In this document: positions 25,085 through 33,061 of the stretch, one piece after another
Layout: the number at the start of each line of letters is the position of its first letter
Position numbering within the stretch: position 1 is the stretch's first letter
From: Sinorhizobium terangae
GTDB taxonomy: Bacteria; Pseudomonadota; Alphaproteobacteria; Rhizobiales; Rhizobiaceae
Assembly (NCBI RefSeq): GCF_009601505.1
Contig: NZ_WITC01000131.1
Location: forward strand, 1-33,418
Direction: 5' to 3'
Length of the DNA: 33,418 bases
Notes under the pieces: generated by a model
What the model saw: the letters and a program-made list of their open reading frames with translations, nothing else
The model's database searches: none
Told to the model about the DNA's origin: nothing
Made by a program: the position numbers and the translations under genes

Positions 25085-25381
25085 ATGCGCATCTCGCGAA
25101 AATTTCTTCTGATGGCTGGCACCCTGGTTGCTCTCCCTTTCGCGGCGAGGGCCAATGGTCCTGAGTTCCAGCTGACGCCGGGCGCCAATCTTGATGTCGT
25201 CGAGGAAAATTGCGCCCCCTGCCACAGCCTGGATTACGTCGCGATGAATTCACCCTTCCTCGACGAGAAGGGCTGGCGGGCCGAAGTCACCAAAATGGTG
25301 AATGCGTTTGGAGCGCCGATCGATGCGGGCGATCAGGAGAAGATCGTGGAATATCTTTCGACCAACTACGGCAGGAAGTGA
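25085..25381 (+). CDS. Monoheme cytochrome c, electron acceptor of the sulfite dehydrogenase
   Basis: This 98-residue periplasmic cytochrome c has a Sec signal peptide (about residues 1-23, ending ARA) and one heme motif, C43-A-P-C46-H47. M71 in EVTKMVNAFG is placed to be the second axial ligand. The size and position, 10 bases after the Tat-exported molybdoenzyme, match SorU/SorB-type partners that carry its electrons to the respiratory chain. The start ATG 25085 follows GAGGAAGCC, overlapping the stop region of the preceding gene. Function follows from context; the motif itself is certain. Confidence 0.9.
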   Translation: MRISRKFLLMAGTLVALPFAARANGPEFQLTPGANLDVVEENCAPCHSLDYVAMNSPFLDEKGWRAEVTKMVNAFGAPIDAGDQEKIVEYLSTNYGRK

Positions 25382-25463
25382 GTGCGCTGTGCCTGCAGTT
25401 ATGGGTCCCGGTCCCCCCGGATCGTTTTGCCCGGTCGCATTCTTCGGGAAGGGAAGGCTGGCG

Positions 25464-25771
25464 ATGAGCATCACGGGCCCGATATCGGGATTTGGTTGGG
25501 AGCATTTCCATCATGACTCCGACATCGGCGTGTGCGGAAGAGGTCGGTCTGTTGCGGAGGCCTTCGAGCAGGCCGCCTTGGGCCTAACCCGAATTGTCAC
25601 CTACAGTCCGATCGTCGCGGTTATGCAGGTCGAGGTGAAATGCCGCCAAACCGACTGGAATTGCTCTTCGTGGACTGGCTCGACGCCATCATCTACGAGA
25701 TGGCGATCCTATGGCTTTATTCATCTTGGGGGGACTCGGCGGCGTACAGGCGGCGCCGGGTTCAAACCTAG
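25464..25771 (+). pseudogene. Frameshifted, truncated archease
   Basis: From ATG 25464 (ribosome binding site GGGAAGG) the first frame reads a clear archease N-terminus: FGWEHFHHDSDIGVCGRG and SVAEAFEQAALGLTRIVTY, up to about 25640. The next conserved block, RLELLFVDWLDAIIYEMA, continues in another frame (one base lost near 25635-25645), then drifts and stops at 25771. The C-terminal third of a normal archease (about 140 residues) is missing. Archeases activate the RNA ligase RtcB; no rtcB is in the window. I read this as a decayed gene. A sequencing error could explain the frameshift but not the missing end. Confidence 0.8.
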
Positions 25772-26080
25772 AAACAAAAGCTTGCCGCGAACCAAACCGC
25801 TGGCCGACTGCCACTTTGCGTGAGCGGCTCAGCGATCACTCGGGCTCGGCAAAGGAGAAAAACAGGATCTTGCCCACCACATCAGGCCTGAAACATACCT
25901 AAGAGGCGAGTCAGTCCTCAGTGGAAATTCGACCACGAAGCGTCATCTGGGACCGTTTTAGTGCTGTCGCAATAATGGTTGGCCGAAGATAGGTCAGCAT
26001 TCGCATCGCTTCACCGTAGGCCTTTCCAAGTGGCAGTGGAGAGTTACATATGTGCAATCGTCCTGATCTTGGCTGCCACG
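25772..26080. other. Gap upstream of the ABC-lipocalin operon
   Basis: These roughly 310 bases carry scraps after the archease remnant and the leader of the ATPase gene. Nothing is recognised apart from a small stem GAGG/CCTC (25903-25919). A promoter for the following trio is expected but not placed. Confidence 0.35.
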
Positions 26081-26734
26081 GTGATCGCTCTCCGCAATCT
26101 TAGGAAATCCTATGAGACTGCCGAAGGGCGGCTTGAGGTGTTGAGAGGGATCAATCTCGATCTCGGCGCGGGAGAAAGAGTAGCTCTGACAGGGGAGTCT
26201 GGTAGCGGAAAGAGCACCCTCCTGCATCTCGTAGCCGGCCTGGACAGACCGGACTCAGGCGAGATCGTGATCGGGGGACGAGACATTTCCAAGCTGAATG
26301 ACCGGGACCGCGCCGCCTACAGGCGGACTGAAGTCGGCCTCGTGTTTCAGCAGTTCAACCTTGTCCCCTCACTAGACGTGGCTGCGAACATCGCTTTCCA
26401 CGCCAAGCTTGCGGGACGCCACGATACGGTGTGGGAAAATGAACTCGTGGAGCGCCTCGGAATCGGGAAATTGCTGAGCAGATTTCCCGAGCAGCTTTCC
26501 ACCGGACAGCAGCAGCGGGTGGCGATCGGACGAACCCTTGCCGCGCGTCCCGGATTGGTTCTGGCGGATGAACCCACAGGAAATCTGGACGAGGCCAACG
26601 GAGACGCCGTCCTGGAACTGATGCTCTCGCTATCGAAGGAAACCGGATCGACGCTGCTCCTGGTGACACACTCGCAAAGACTGGCGGACAGGCTCGACCG
26701 GCAGGTGTATTTGCGATCCGGGAAGCTCGAATGA
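26081..26734 (+). CDS. ABC transporter ATPase, LolD/MacB-like
   Basis: This ATPase of about 217 residues energises the adjacent FtsX-type permease. All motifs are intact: Walker A GESGSGKST, Q-loop VFQQFNLVPS, signature LSTGQQQR, Walker B LVLADEPTGNLD and H-loop LVTHSQ. The start is uncertain. GTG 26081 puts IALRNLRKSYE at the N-terminus as in homologues, but lacks a good ribosome binding site; the frame stays open upstream to 25979 and would add a hydrophobic tail unusual for the family. Its stop overlaps the permease start by four bases (ATGA), so the two are translationally coupled. Confidence 0.88.
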   Translation: MIALRNLRKSYETAEGRLEVLRGINLDLGAGERVALTGESGSGKSTLLHLVAGLDRPDSGEIVIGGRDISKLNDRDRAAYRRTEVGLVFQQFNLVPSLDVAANIAFHAKLAGRHDTVWENELVERLGIGKLLSRFPEQLSTGQQQRVAIGRTLAARPGLVLADEPTGNLDEANGDAVLELMLSLSKETGSTLLLVTHSQRLADRLDRQVYLRSGKLE

Positions 26735-29142
26735 CGATGTGGACCGCAGCCACGGCACTTCTGTCCCACTGGCGACGACGGCCGCTGCAACTTGGCGCTC
26801 TCTTGTCGGGCCTGGCGCTGGCGACTGCCCTGTGGTCCGGAGTGCAGGCGATCAACGCCGAAGCCCGCGCGAGCTACGCCCGTGCCGCGGCTGTGCTCGA
26901 TCAAAACGGGTTGGCGCACCTGATCTCTCCAAACGGCCGCGCGATTCCTCAGTCCGCCTTCGTGCGGCTCCGACGGGCGGGCTGGAAGGTCTCGCCAGTT
27001 TTGGAGGGGGAATATCGGTTTGGGGCCACCCGCTTAAGGGTGATTGGCATAGACCCGCTGACGATGCCGGCGGAGACGCAGACCGTCGATCTGGGAATTG
27101 CCGAGGACTTGCTTTCCTTCATCACGCCACCCGGCATGCTGGTTGTCTCTCCTGAAACAGCGGAGAAGATCCGAGGGCAGACCGGCCTCGCATTGCGTAT
27201 TTCGGATAGGATGCTCGACGGCGCCGCCTTCATCGATATCGGTATGGCCCAAAGGCTATTGAGAAGAGACGGCGAACTCAGTCGGATTGTGATCGCCGAA
27301 AACCAACGTCCCGGTCTGGAGCCGCTCGGAAAGCTTGTTCCGACGCTCTCGGTTCGCGAGCGGAATGCGCAAACTCACGTCGAGCATCTTACCGAGAGCC
27401 TCCATCTCAATTTGACGGCCTTCGGTTTTCTCGCGTTCGCGGTAGGGTTGTTGATAGTGTACTCGACGATCGGTCTCGCCTTCGAGCAACGGCGGCCGAC
27501 CTTCAGAACGCTTCGCTGCCTTGGCGTTTCACTGAGGAGGCTTGCGGTCCTGCTGCTCGCCGAGCTTGCCCTTTTCGCCGTTGCCGCCGGGGCGGTCGGT
27601 GTCGCCATTGGATATCTGGTCGCGTCGCTGCTGCTACCTGGAGTGGCCGCAACCCTCGAAGGACTCTACGGAGCCAGCGTGCCCGGCACGCTTTCTCTGC
27701 GGCCGGAGTGGTGGGTATCGGGCTTTGCCATCGCATTGGCCGGAACATTGGTTTCGTCGGCACAGAGCCTAATGCGCCTGACGAGGGTGCCTTTGCTGGC
27801 GGCGGCGCAGCCTCGGGCCTGGAGGCGATCGTCGGAAAAGGGGCGGCGGCTTCAGGTGCTCGCCGCTGCGGCTTTGCTCGCCCTCTCGGGAGCTCTTCTT
27901 CCGTGGGCGGATGGACTCAAGGCGGGCTTTGGCGTGCTTGGCTGTCTGCTGCTCGGGGCGGCGCTACTTCTTCCCGCCGTGCTCTCCGGATTCCTCACCT
28001 TGATGCAGCGAATGTCTTCGCGTGCGCTCGTCACGTGGTTCTGGGCCGACGCCCGGCAGCAGCTTCCCGGACTTTCCCTTGCGCTCATGGCATTACTTCT
28101 TGCGCTGGCGGCAAACGTAGGCGTTGGAACCATGGTGTCGAGCTTCCGTCTCACCTTCGTCGGCTGGCTCGACCAACGCCTCGCCGCGGAGCTTTACGTC
28201 GCTGCCCGGAATGAAGGCGAGGCAGACAGGCTCAGCGCATGGCTCGCAACGGAGGTGGAATCGGTGCTGCCGATCTCCAGCGTAGACGCCGAGATCCGGG
28301 GGCAGCCGATGCAGATCTTCGGTGTCGTTGACGATCCGACCTATAGGAAGCACTGGCCTCTTATCGTTGGCATGCCGGACGTCTGGGATCGGGTAGCGTC
28401 CGGTGAAGGGGTGCTGGTGAATGAACAGTTCTGGAGGCGAGAGCGGCTGCGCATCGGCGATCGGCTGGATTTGGCGAGCGAATGGAAGGCGACGGTTGTC
28501 GGTGTCTATTCGGATTACGGAAACCCAAAGGGCCAGGTCATGGCCGGAATAAACGCCCTGATCACTCACTACCCGCACGTCTCGCGCCTGCGCTACGGTC
28601 TGCGGGTCCCGCCTGATCAGGTTGCGGACTTACGTTCGAAGCTCTCGGACGAATTCGGACTACCAGCGGAGAACATCCTCGATCAAGCGGCACTGAAGGA
28701 ACAGTCACGGCGGATCTTCGATCGCACATTCTTGGTTACTGGCGCGTTGAACATATTCACGCTTGGGGTTGCGGCATTGGCAATGTTCTCGAGCCTGCTC
28801 ACGCTTTCGGAAATGCGCCTCCCGCAGCTTGCTCCCGTGTGGGCAACAGGGGTCACAAGACGCGATCTCGCTCTTCTCGAGCTTCTCAGGACGCTGGTGC
28901 TCTGGCTGGCGACGTTTATTGCCGCTTTGCCGCTCGGCCTGGCGTTGGCGTGGGTCCTTCTCGCCGTGGTGAACGTCGAAGCCTTCGGCTGGCGTCTGCC
29001 GATGTATTTCTTTCCTTACGAGTGGGTGCGGCTCGGTCTCGTCGCGCTCGCCGCTGCGGTCGTTTCCGTATTCATCCCGCTTCGCCGGCTGGCGGGACTC
29101 GCGCCGTCGGAACTTCTGAAGGTATTCGCCAATGAGCGTTAG
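26731..29142 (+). CDS. FtsX-type ABC permease, large (two-repeat)
   Basis: This 803-residue membrane protein contains an N-terminal transmembrane segment (LQLGALLSGLALATALWSGV), a periplasmic domain to about residue 220, a first FtsX core (FGFLAFAVGLLIVYSTIGLAFEQRRPTFRTL and following helices), further helices near 370-460, a second periplasmic region, and a second FtsX core at the end (NIFTLGVAALAMFSSLLTLSEMRLPQLA). This duplicated layout is typical of permeases linked to AttH-type lipocalin-like proteins. It moves no small molecule inward; family members extract or release lipids or lipoproteins or act mechanically. The gene overlaps the ATPase by 4 bases and the lipocalin-like gene by 11, so the trio is one operon. 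Confidence 0.9.
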   Translation: MTMWTAATALLSHWRRRPLQLGALLSGLALATALWSGVQAINAEARASYARAAAVLDQNGLAHLISPNGRAIPQSAFVRLRRAGWKVSPVLEGEYRFGATRLRVIGIDPLTMPAETQTVDLGIAEDLLSFITPPGMLVVSPETAEKIRGQTGLALRISDRMLDGAAFIDIGMAQRLLRRDGELSRIVIAENQRPGLEPLGKLVPTLSVRERNAQTHVEHLTESLHLNLTAFGFLAFAVGLLIVYSTIGLAFEQRRPTFRTLRCLGVSLRRLAVLLLAELALFAVAAGAVGVAIGYLVASLLLPGVAATLEGLYGASVPGTLSLRPEWWVSGFAIALAGTLVSSAQSLMRLTRVPLLAAAQPRAWRRSSEKGRRLQVLAAAALLALSGALLPWADGLKAGFGVLGCLLLGAALLLPAVLSGFLTLMQRMSSRALVTWFWADARQQLPGLSLALMALLLALAANVGVGTMVSSFRLTFVGWLDQRLAAELYVAARNEGEADRLSAWLATEVESVLPISSVDAEIRGQPMQIFGVVDDPTYRKHWPLIVGMPDVWDRVASGEGVLVNEQFWRRERLRIGDRLDLASEWKATVVGVYSDYGNPKGQVMAGINALITHYPHVSRLRYGLRVPPDQVADLRSKLSDEFGLPAENILDQAALKEQSRRIFDRTFLVTGALNIFTLGVAALAMFSSLLTLSEMRLPQLAPVWATGVTRRDLALLELLRTLVLWLATFIAALPLGLALAWVLLAVVNVEAFGWRLPMYFFPYEWVRLGLVALAAAVVSVFIPLRRLAGLAPSELLKVFANER

Positions 29143-30205
29143 ATCGATTGCGATCGCTTTTGCGGTGACGACCATGGCAAGCTTGTGCGCAAGCCAAGCG
29201 GCCTACCAGGGTTTTGCTGGCCTCGGCTCGGCGGCTGAAGGGTTTTCGGTGCCGCAGCCCGGCCGGCCGTTCCGTTTCCCCGCGGACCACGGCCCTCATA
29301 CGGACTTCCGGATAGAGTGGTGGTATCTGACGGCCAATCTTGAAGCTCCCGACGGGACTCAATACGGAGCGCAGTGGACCCTTTTCCGGTCAGCGCTTGC
29401 TCCAAGGGAGGCCACCGGGTGGTCGAGCCCACAGCTCTGGATGGGTCACGCAGCCGTCACCACTTCAGAGGACCACTTCGTTGCAGAACGTATTTCACGC
29501 GGGGGAGTGGGGCAGGCTGGGGTCGTTGCGAAGCCGTTCTCGGCCTGGATCGATGACTGGCAGATGAAGGGACGTACAACCCCGGGAGCGGATCAACTGG
29601 CCGAGCTCAGCCTGACTGCGACGGCAGATGAATTCGGTTATGACCTCCGCCTATCGGCAACTGGCCCGTTGGTGCCGCAGGGCGATAACGGCTATTCGCT
29701 GAAATCAGCGAAGGGTCAGGCCAGCTATTACTATTCGCAACCGTTCTATGCCGTGAGCGGCTCGCTATCGCTGCCCGACGGGGATATCGCGGTGACGGGA
29801 AAAGCCTGGCTTGACCGCGAGTGGTCATCACAGCCGCTCGCAGAAGACCAGACCGGCTGGGACTGGTTCTCGCTGCATCTGGATACAGGGGAGAAGCTCA
29901 TGGGCTTCCGCCTCAGAGATGAAGGAGAGGGATTCACCTCCGCTACCTGGATCACTGCCGACGGGCGACCGACCCCTTTACCCGCGGCAGCGCTGAAGAT
30001 CGCTCCCGTGCGGACCGCCAAAGTCGCAGGGCGTCAAATTCCTGTTTCCTGGAACGTCCGGATTCCCAGTCGTGGCTTCGACGTCACAACCCAGCCTCTG
30101 AACGACCAAGCATGGATGTCAACGTCCGTACCGTATTGGGAAGGCCCGATCGCCTTTGAGGGCAGTGTCAGTGGGAGGGGCTATCTGGAGATGACCGGGT
30201 ACTAG
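29132..30205 (+). CDS. Exported lipocalin-like AttH/CrtC-domain protein
   Basis: This 357-residue secreted protein has a Sec signal peptide (residues about 1-23) and two lipocalin-like halves of the AttH/CrtC family. Landmarks: PHTDFRIEWWYLTANLE near residue 50, MGHAAVT, YYYSQPFYAVSGSL near 200, and GKAWLDREWSSQPL ... GWDWFSLHLDTGEKLMGFRLR. The name comes from an Agrobacterium attachment-region gene; carotenoid hydratases share the fold but their substrates are unlikely here. It overlaps the upstream permease gene by 11 bases and most likely binds a hydrophobic ligand handled by that ABC complex in the periplasm. Ligand unknown. Confidence 0.88.
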   Translation: MSVRSIAIAFAVTTMASLCASQAAYQGFAGLGSAAEGFSVPQPGRPFRFPADHGPHTDFRIEWWYLTANLEAPDGTQYGAQWTLFRSALAPREATGWSSPQLWMGHAAVTTSEDHFVAERISRGGVGQAGVVAKPFSAWIDDWQMKGRTTPGADQLAELSLTATADEFGYDLRLSATGPLVPQGDNGYSLKSAKGQASYYYSQPFYAVSGSLSLPDGDIAVTGKAWLDREWSSQPLAEDQTGWDWFSLHLDTGEKLMGFRLRDEGEGFTSATWITADGRPTPLPAAALKIAPVRTAKVAGRQIPVSWNVRIPSRGFDVTTQPLNDQAWMSTSVPYWEGPIAFEGSVSGRGYLEMTGY

Positions 30206-30279
30206 CCAAGCTCTGAGCAGCGGAAAACGATAACGCTAATGATGGACGTCGCCAGCGCACTGTTCGCTTGTGACGACGG

Positions 30280-30459
30280 CCCAATGCGCCCGCTCGAGAT
30301 CCTCTCCAACCCGGCACCCATGCTCAGCACCGTGGACTTGCCGGATCCCGATGCAGCAGGGAGCACGAGAAACTCGCCGTCATCTGCGGCAAGGTCGAAC
30401 ACGTGGAGCAACTTCACAGAGCCGAAGAGCTTGGTCATCCGGTCAAGGAAGAAGGTCAT
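30280..30459 (-). pseudogene. N-terminal remnant of a sugar ABC ATPase (MalK/UgpC-like)
   Basis: From ATG 30459 the frame reads MTFFLDRMTKLFGSV, then DGEFLVLPAASGSGKST (an altered Walker A; usual wording has VGPSG) and GLERISSGRI. After that, similarity ends; the rest of the ATPase (about 280 residues) is gone and the frame stops at 30202. It lies 7 bases after the stop of the permease remnant, the usual operon order of such transporters. It is surely non-functional. Confidence 0.75.
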
Positions 30460-30466
30460 CGCAACA

Positions 30467-30556
30467 CTACCCCTTTAGCGCGCCAAGCAGCAGCCCTTTG
30501 GCGATGAAGCGCTGAAGGACGATGGTCAGGGCGATCACCGGCAGGATCATGAAGTG
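30467..30556 (-). pseudogene. C-terminal remnant of a sugar ABC permease (MalG-like)
   Basis: The minus strand encodes MILPVIALTIVLQRFIAKGL then LLGALKG and a stop, the typical end of MalG-type permeases (LPV...LQR...KGL..GA.KG). Sequence upstream of it (above 30556) is replaced by insertion-sequence DNA, so the gene was cut by the element or by a later deletion. Confidence 0.75.
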
Positions 30557-31050
30557 TTGAAGTGGACGGCTCCCAACGGCATCAAATGTGCCAGAATGAG
30601 TTCGTTGAAAGCTCAATCGAGGGAGACCGTCCGTGGAACAGATTATCCGAATTGGTATGGATACGTCAAAGAACGTTTTCCAATTGCATGGTGTGAATGC
30701 GAACGAGCAGCCTGTGCTTCGCAAGAAGCTATCGCGCAGGGAAATGGTGAAGTTCTTCGAGAAGACGCCGCCGACCACTGGTGCGCTTGAGGCGTGCGGC
30801 GGTTCGCATCACTGGGCGAGATTGCTAAGCTCGTTCGGGCACGAAGTGAAGCTGATCGCGCCGCAACTGGCAAAACCCTATGTGAAGCGCGGCAAGAACG
30901 ATGCGTCAGATGCAGAGGCATTGTGTGAGGCGATGAGCCGGCCGACCATGCGCTTCGTGCCGGTGAAGACCGCCGATCAGCAGGCAGCCTTGATGCTGGT
31001 CGGAGTGAGGGAAAGATTGATCCGCAATCGCACCCAGCTTGCTAATGCTA
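30556..31050 (+). mobile_element. Truncated IS110-family insertion sequence
   Basis: The left end begins near 30556, where permease similarity stops; the transposase starts at 30633. Element similarity is lost at about 31050, so only the left half remains. No terminal inverted repeats or target duplication could be found, as expected for IS110 relatives and for a truncated copy. Confidence 0.75.
30633..31050 (+). pseudogene. IS110-family transposase, N-terminal part only
   Basis: GTG 30633, behind GAGGGAGA, begins MEQIIRIGMDTSKNVFQLHG. The DEDD catalytic residues of the RuvC-like domain are present: D10, E53 (ALEACGGSHHW), D90 and D93 (KNDASDAEALCEA). Similarity ends after NRTQLANA at about residue 139; the C-terminal domain with the conserved Ser needed for transposition is missing. 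The frame runs on to 31214 through unrelated sequence. It cannot be active. Confidence 0.8.
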
Positions 31051-31139
31051 GCCGCCTCAGGATGCCGGCCGGATGCATTGAGCGTCTCGGCTCCACTCGT
31101 GACGGATTGCGCAATGGCATTATTGTGGCCGAGGACATA

Positions 31140-31235
31140 GCGCGCCGAGGAAGCGCGTTCGTCTCTTTTCTCTGGGTTCAGCATCGCTCGTGCGATCGCC
31201 AATTGCCCGGCTGAGAGCTTCCGCCGCTCGAGTAT
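31140..31235 (-). pseudogene. Possible scrap of another ABC ATPase
   Basis: The minus strand encodes LERRKLSAGQLAIARAMLN, resembling the signature region of ABC ATPases (LSGGQ..R.AIARAL) with a few residues missing. Nothing before or after it supports a gene. It abuts the truncated transposase and the acetyltransferase tail, in keeping with a rearranged junction. Confidence 0.3.
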
Positions 31236-31397
31236 GGGTCCTGGCAAGCAACACCCGCGCGATCACTTGCTATGGTAAGCGCGGGTTCGTCTGGGAAGGG
31301 CGCGAGCGGGACTCAGCCTTTCATCAACGGCAGATGGGAAGACGACATAATCATTGGGGTGCTGGACAGAGAATTCGCCAGTCCTGAGTGGCCGTGA
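31232..31397 (+). pseudogene. Frameshifted C-terminal tail of a GNAT acetyltransferase
   Basis: Residues VWVLASNTRAITCYGKRGF then VWEGRERDSA match the conserved end of GNAT acetyltransferases (NxRAIxLYxxxGFxxEGRxR). One extra T in the TTT at about 31319-31321 shifts the frame; the adjacent frame then continues FINGRWEDDIIIGVLDREFA and stops at 31397. The N-terminal two thirds are absent. Confidence 0.7.
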
Positions 31398-31537
31398 CGG
31401 GGGTGTTCGGCCGCGCCTCGGCTATGGTCAGGTTTCGCCGAGAAGCGCTCCTTCGCTTGTTATCTCCCGATATACCCAGGCGAGCGCTTGCCCGCATGGG
31501 CACTGACCATGGCCTTGGCGTGATATAACGTGCCACT

Positions 31538-31789
31538 CTATGATTTCTTGATGCCGTTCCAAAGATGCCCGTGCTTTACTGCATAGACCCGAAGCGCCTC
31601 CTTCTGTTCGGCGGTCGGGGCCGAAAGCCTTCGCGTCGGGGTAAAAAATTCGTCCGTCTGGAGTTTGATAACCTCCCGTTTCTCCCTCGTGGCGAACAGC
31701 CTCTTGAGCTCAGCCACGCCGGCTATGAGGTATTCTTCACCGTCAGGGTGATGGAACTGTAACCAGAACGCCGTGAATTCCTCCGCCAA
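31538..31789 (-). CDS. Small protein of unknown function with a non-ATG start
   Basis: This 83-residue protein is rich in charged residues. Its C-terminal part (EQKEALRVYAVKHGHLWNGIKKS) resembles the LRxFAxxHGxxWK pattern found at the end of many small rhizobial proteins. The only starts in frame after the upstream stop are TTG 31789 or a rare ATT, and neither has a good ribosome binding site. The gene begins 27 bases after the end of the coiled-coil protein gene, whose stop TAG also closes this frame upstream, so translational coupling is plausible. No membrane segment is seen. I do not recognise a function. Confidence 0.5.
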   Translation of the reverse strand: MAEEFTAFWLQFHHPDGEEYLIAGVAELKRLFATREKREVIKLQTDEFFTPTRRLSAPTAEQKEALRVYAVKHGHLWNGIKKS

Positions 31790-31816
31790 GGCGCCAATGC
31801 TAAACGCGAAGGATGG

Positions 31817-32368
31817 CTACTGCACCTTCCGCAGGATCAGCTTGCCCTCCGGCGAAACGGATCGCTCATAGCGTGGCAGATCGGCGATCGAGGGGCTCTC
31901 AGCATCGATCGCCGGCTGGCTCTCATCCGGTGCCGACGATGCGGCCCCCGAGAGTGCGTCCGGTGGGGGCTCGAGGCGCTGCGTCACTCCCTTACCGGGT
32001 GCGCTCAGGATGATGGAGCCACCGGAAGCGAGGGAGCCGGAGCGTATCCGCTCGCTGAGGACGAATAGGTCTTTGCCCAATTTCTCGACCTGCTGGCGAA
32101 TAATCGCGGCGTCGGCCCCGCCGATGTTGGGGTCTTGCCTGTCGATCTGCACCTTCAGGCCGTCAATGGACCGTTTGACCGCAGCAAGCGCCTCGCGGCT
32201 CTCACGGACGTCCGCTGCATTCTTGGCCGTGTAGAGGAGCGTGCCGGCGTTCATTGGGAGGAAAACCAGGGCTAAGGCAATGAACGGCGCGTTACTTGTA
32301 CGCGTCTTTGCGGCTCGAACACCTCTCGCATCGCCGGGATCAATTTCCGCATTCGCCAGGCTGGTCAT
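31817..32368 (-). CDS. Membrane-anchored coiled-coil protein of unknown function
   Basis: This 183-residue protein has a short basic cytoplasmic N-terminus, one membrane segment (about residues 27-47, APFIALALVFLPMNAGTLLYT), a coiled-coil (AADVRESREALAAVKRSIDGLKVQID and a second helix up to about residue 110) and a Pro/Ser/Ala-rich tail ending SPEGKLILRKVQ. It probably projects into the periplasm. ATG 32368 has GGAGGAAGCGG immediately upstream and is preferred to 32386. It lies 93 bases after the L,D-transpeptidase gene on the same strand; an envelope role is inferred from that. Family not recognised. Confidence 0.7.
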   Translation of the reverse strand: MTSLANAEIDPGDARGVRAAKTRTSNAPFIALALVFLPMNAGTLLYTAKNAADVRESREALAAVKRSIDGLKVQIDRQDPNIGGADAAIIRQQVEKLGKDLFVLSERIRSGSLASGGSIILSAPGKGVTQRLEPPPDALSGAASSAPDESQPAIDAESPSIADLPRYERSVSPEGKLILRKVQ

Positions 32369-32461
32369 CCGCTTCCTCCGCCGCAAGCCGGGCCTGAGAG
32401 CGCCCCGCTTTCGGGCTCGGTATTTCAGAGTTCCTGTGAAATCCCACTTTTGCTCGTCCCA

Positions 32462-33010
32462 CTACTTCACCACCACGGTGGCCCCGATTTTCACTCGCTC
32501 GAAAAGTTCGATGACATCGGCATTGCTCATCCGGAAGCAGCCGGAGGACGCAAACTCGCCGACCGTGGACTGCTCGTTCGTCCCGTGGATGCGATAGAGC
32601 GTGTCAGTTCCTTCGCGGTAAAGATAGATCCCGCGCGCTCCCATCGGATTGAAGGGCCCCGCCGGCACGAGTTCAGGAAGTTCCGGCGCACGCGCCCTCA
32701 TCTCCGCGGGCGGTCGCCAATCCGGCCATTCCGCCTTGTGGCCAATCCTCACGACGCCGCTCCACCGGAAGCCGTCGCGACCGACGCCGATTCTGTAACG
32801 GATCGCGCGACTTCGAGAGAGGACAAGATCAAGGGTCCGCTTGCTGCTGTGGATCACAATTGTACCAGGCGGATAATCCTGGGTAGCCGCGACAACGATG
32901 CCCGTCCGGTGTCCGAGGGTACGCGGCACGCGCTCACTCGCCACCACACCAGCGAGAGGCGCGAGTCCGATAGCGGCAGTCGCAGCTACGATTAGCGCAA
33001 CGCGGCTCAT
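32462..33010 (-). CDS. L,D-transpeptidase (YkuD domain)
   Basis: This 182-residue exported enzyme forms 3-3 cross-links in peptidoglycan or attaches proteins to it. A Sec signal peptide occupies about residues 1-25. The YkuD catalytic motif is complete: H142-G-T near YRIHGTNEQSTVG and the S-S-G-C158-F-R160 segment with the nucleophilic cysteine. The fold start TIVIHSSKRTLDLVLSRSRAIRY is typical. ATG 33010 lies just after the basic GGRSA stretch and fits the signal peptide better than 33028. It is one of several rhizobial YkuD proteins; its partners in the envelope are unknown. It shares strand and spacing with the small lipoprotein upstream. Confidence 0.92.
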   Translation of the reverse strand: MSRVALIVAATAAIGLAPLAGVVASERVPRTLGHRTGIVVAATQDYPPGTIVIHSSKRTLDLVLSRSRAIRYRIGVGRDGFRWSGVVRIGHKAEWPDWRPPAEMRARAPELPELVPAGPFNPMGARGIYLYREGTDTLYRIHGTNEQSTVGEFASSGCFRMSNADVIELFERVKIGATVVVK

Positions 33011-33061
33011 AGCCGACCTGCCGCCCATACCCGAGCGCTCCCGAAAACATGCACAATCATG

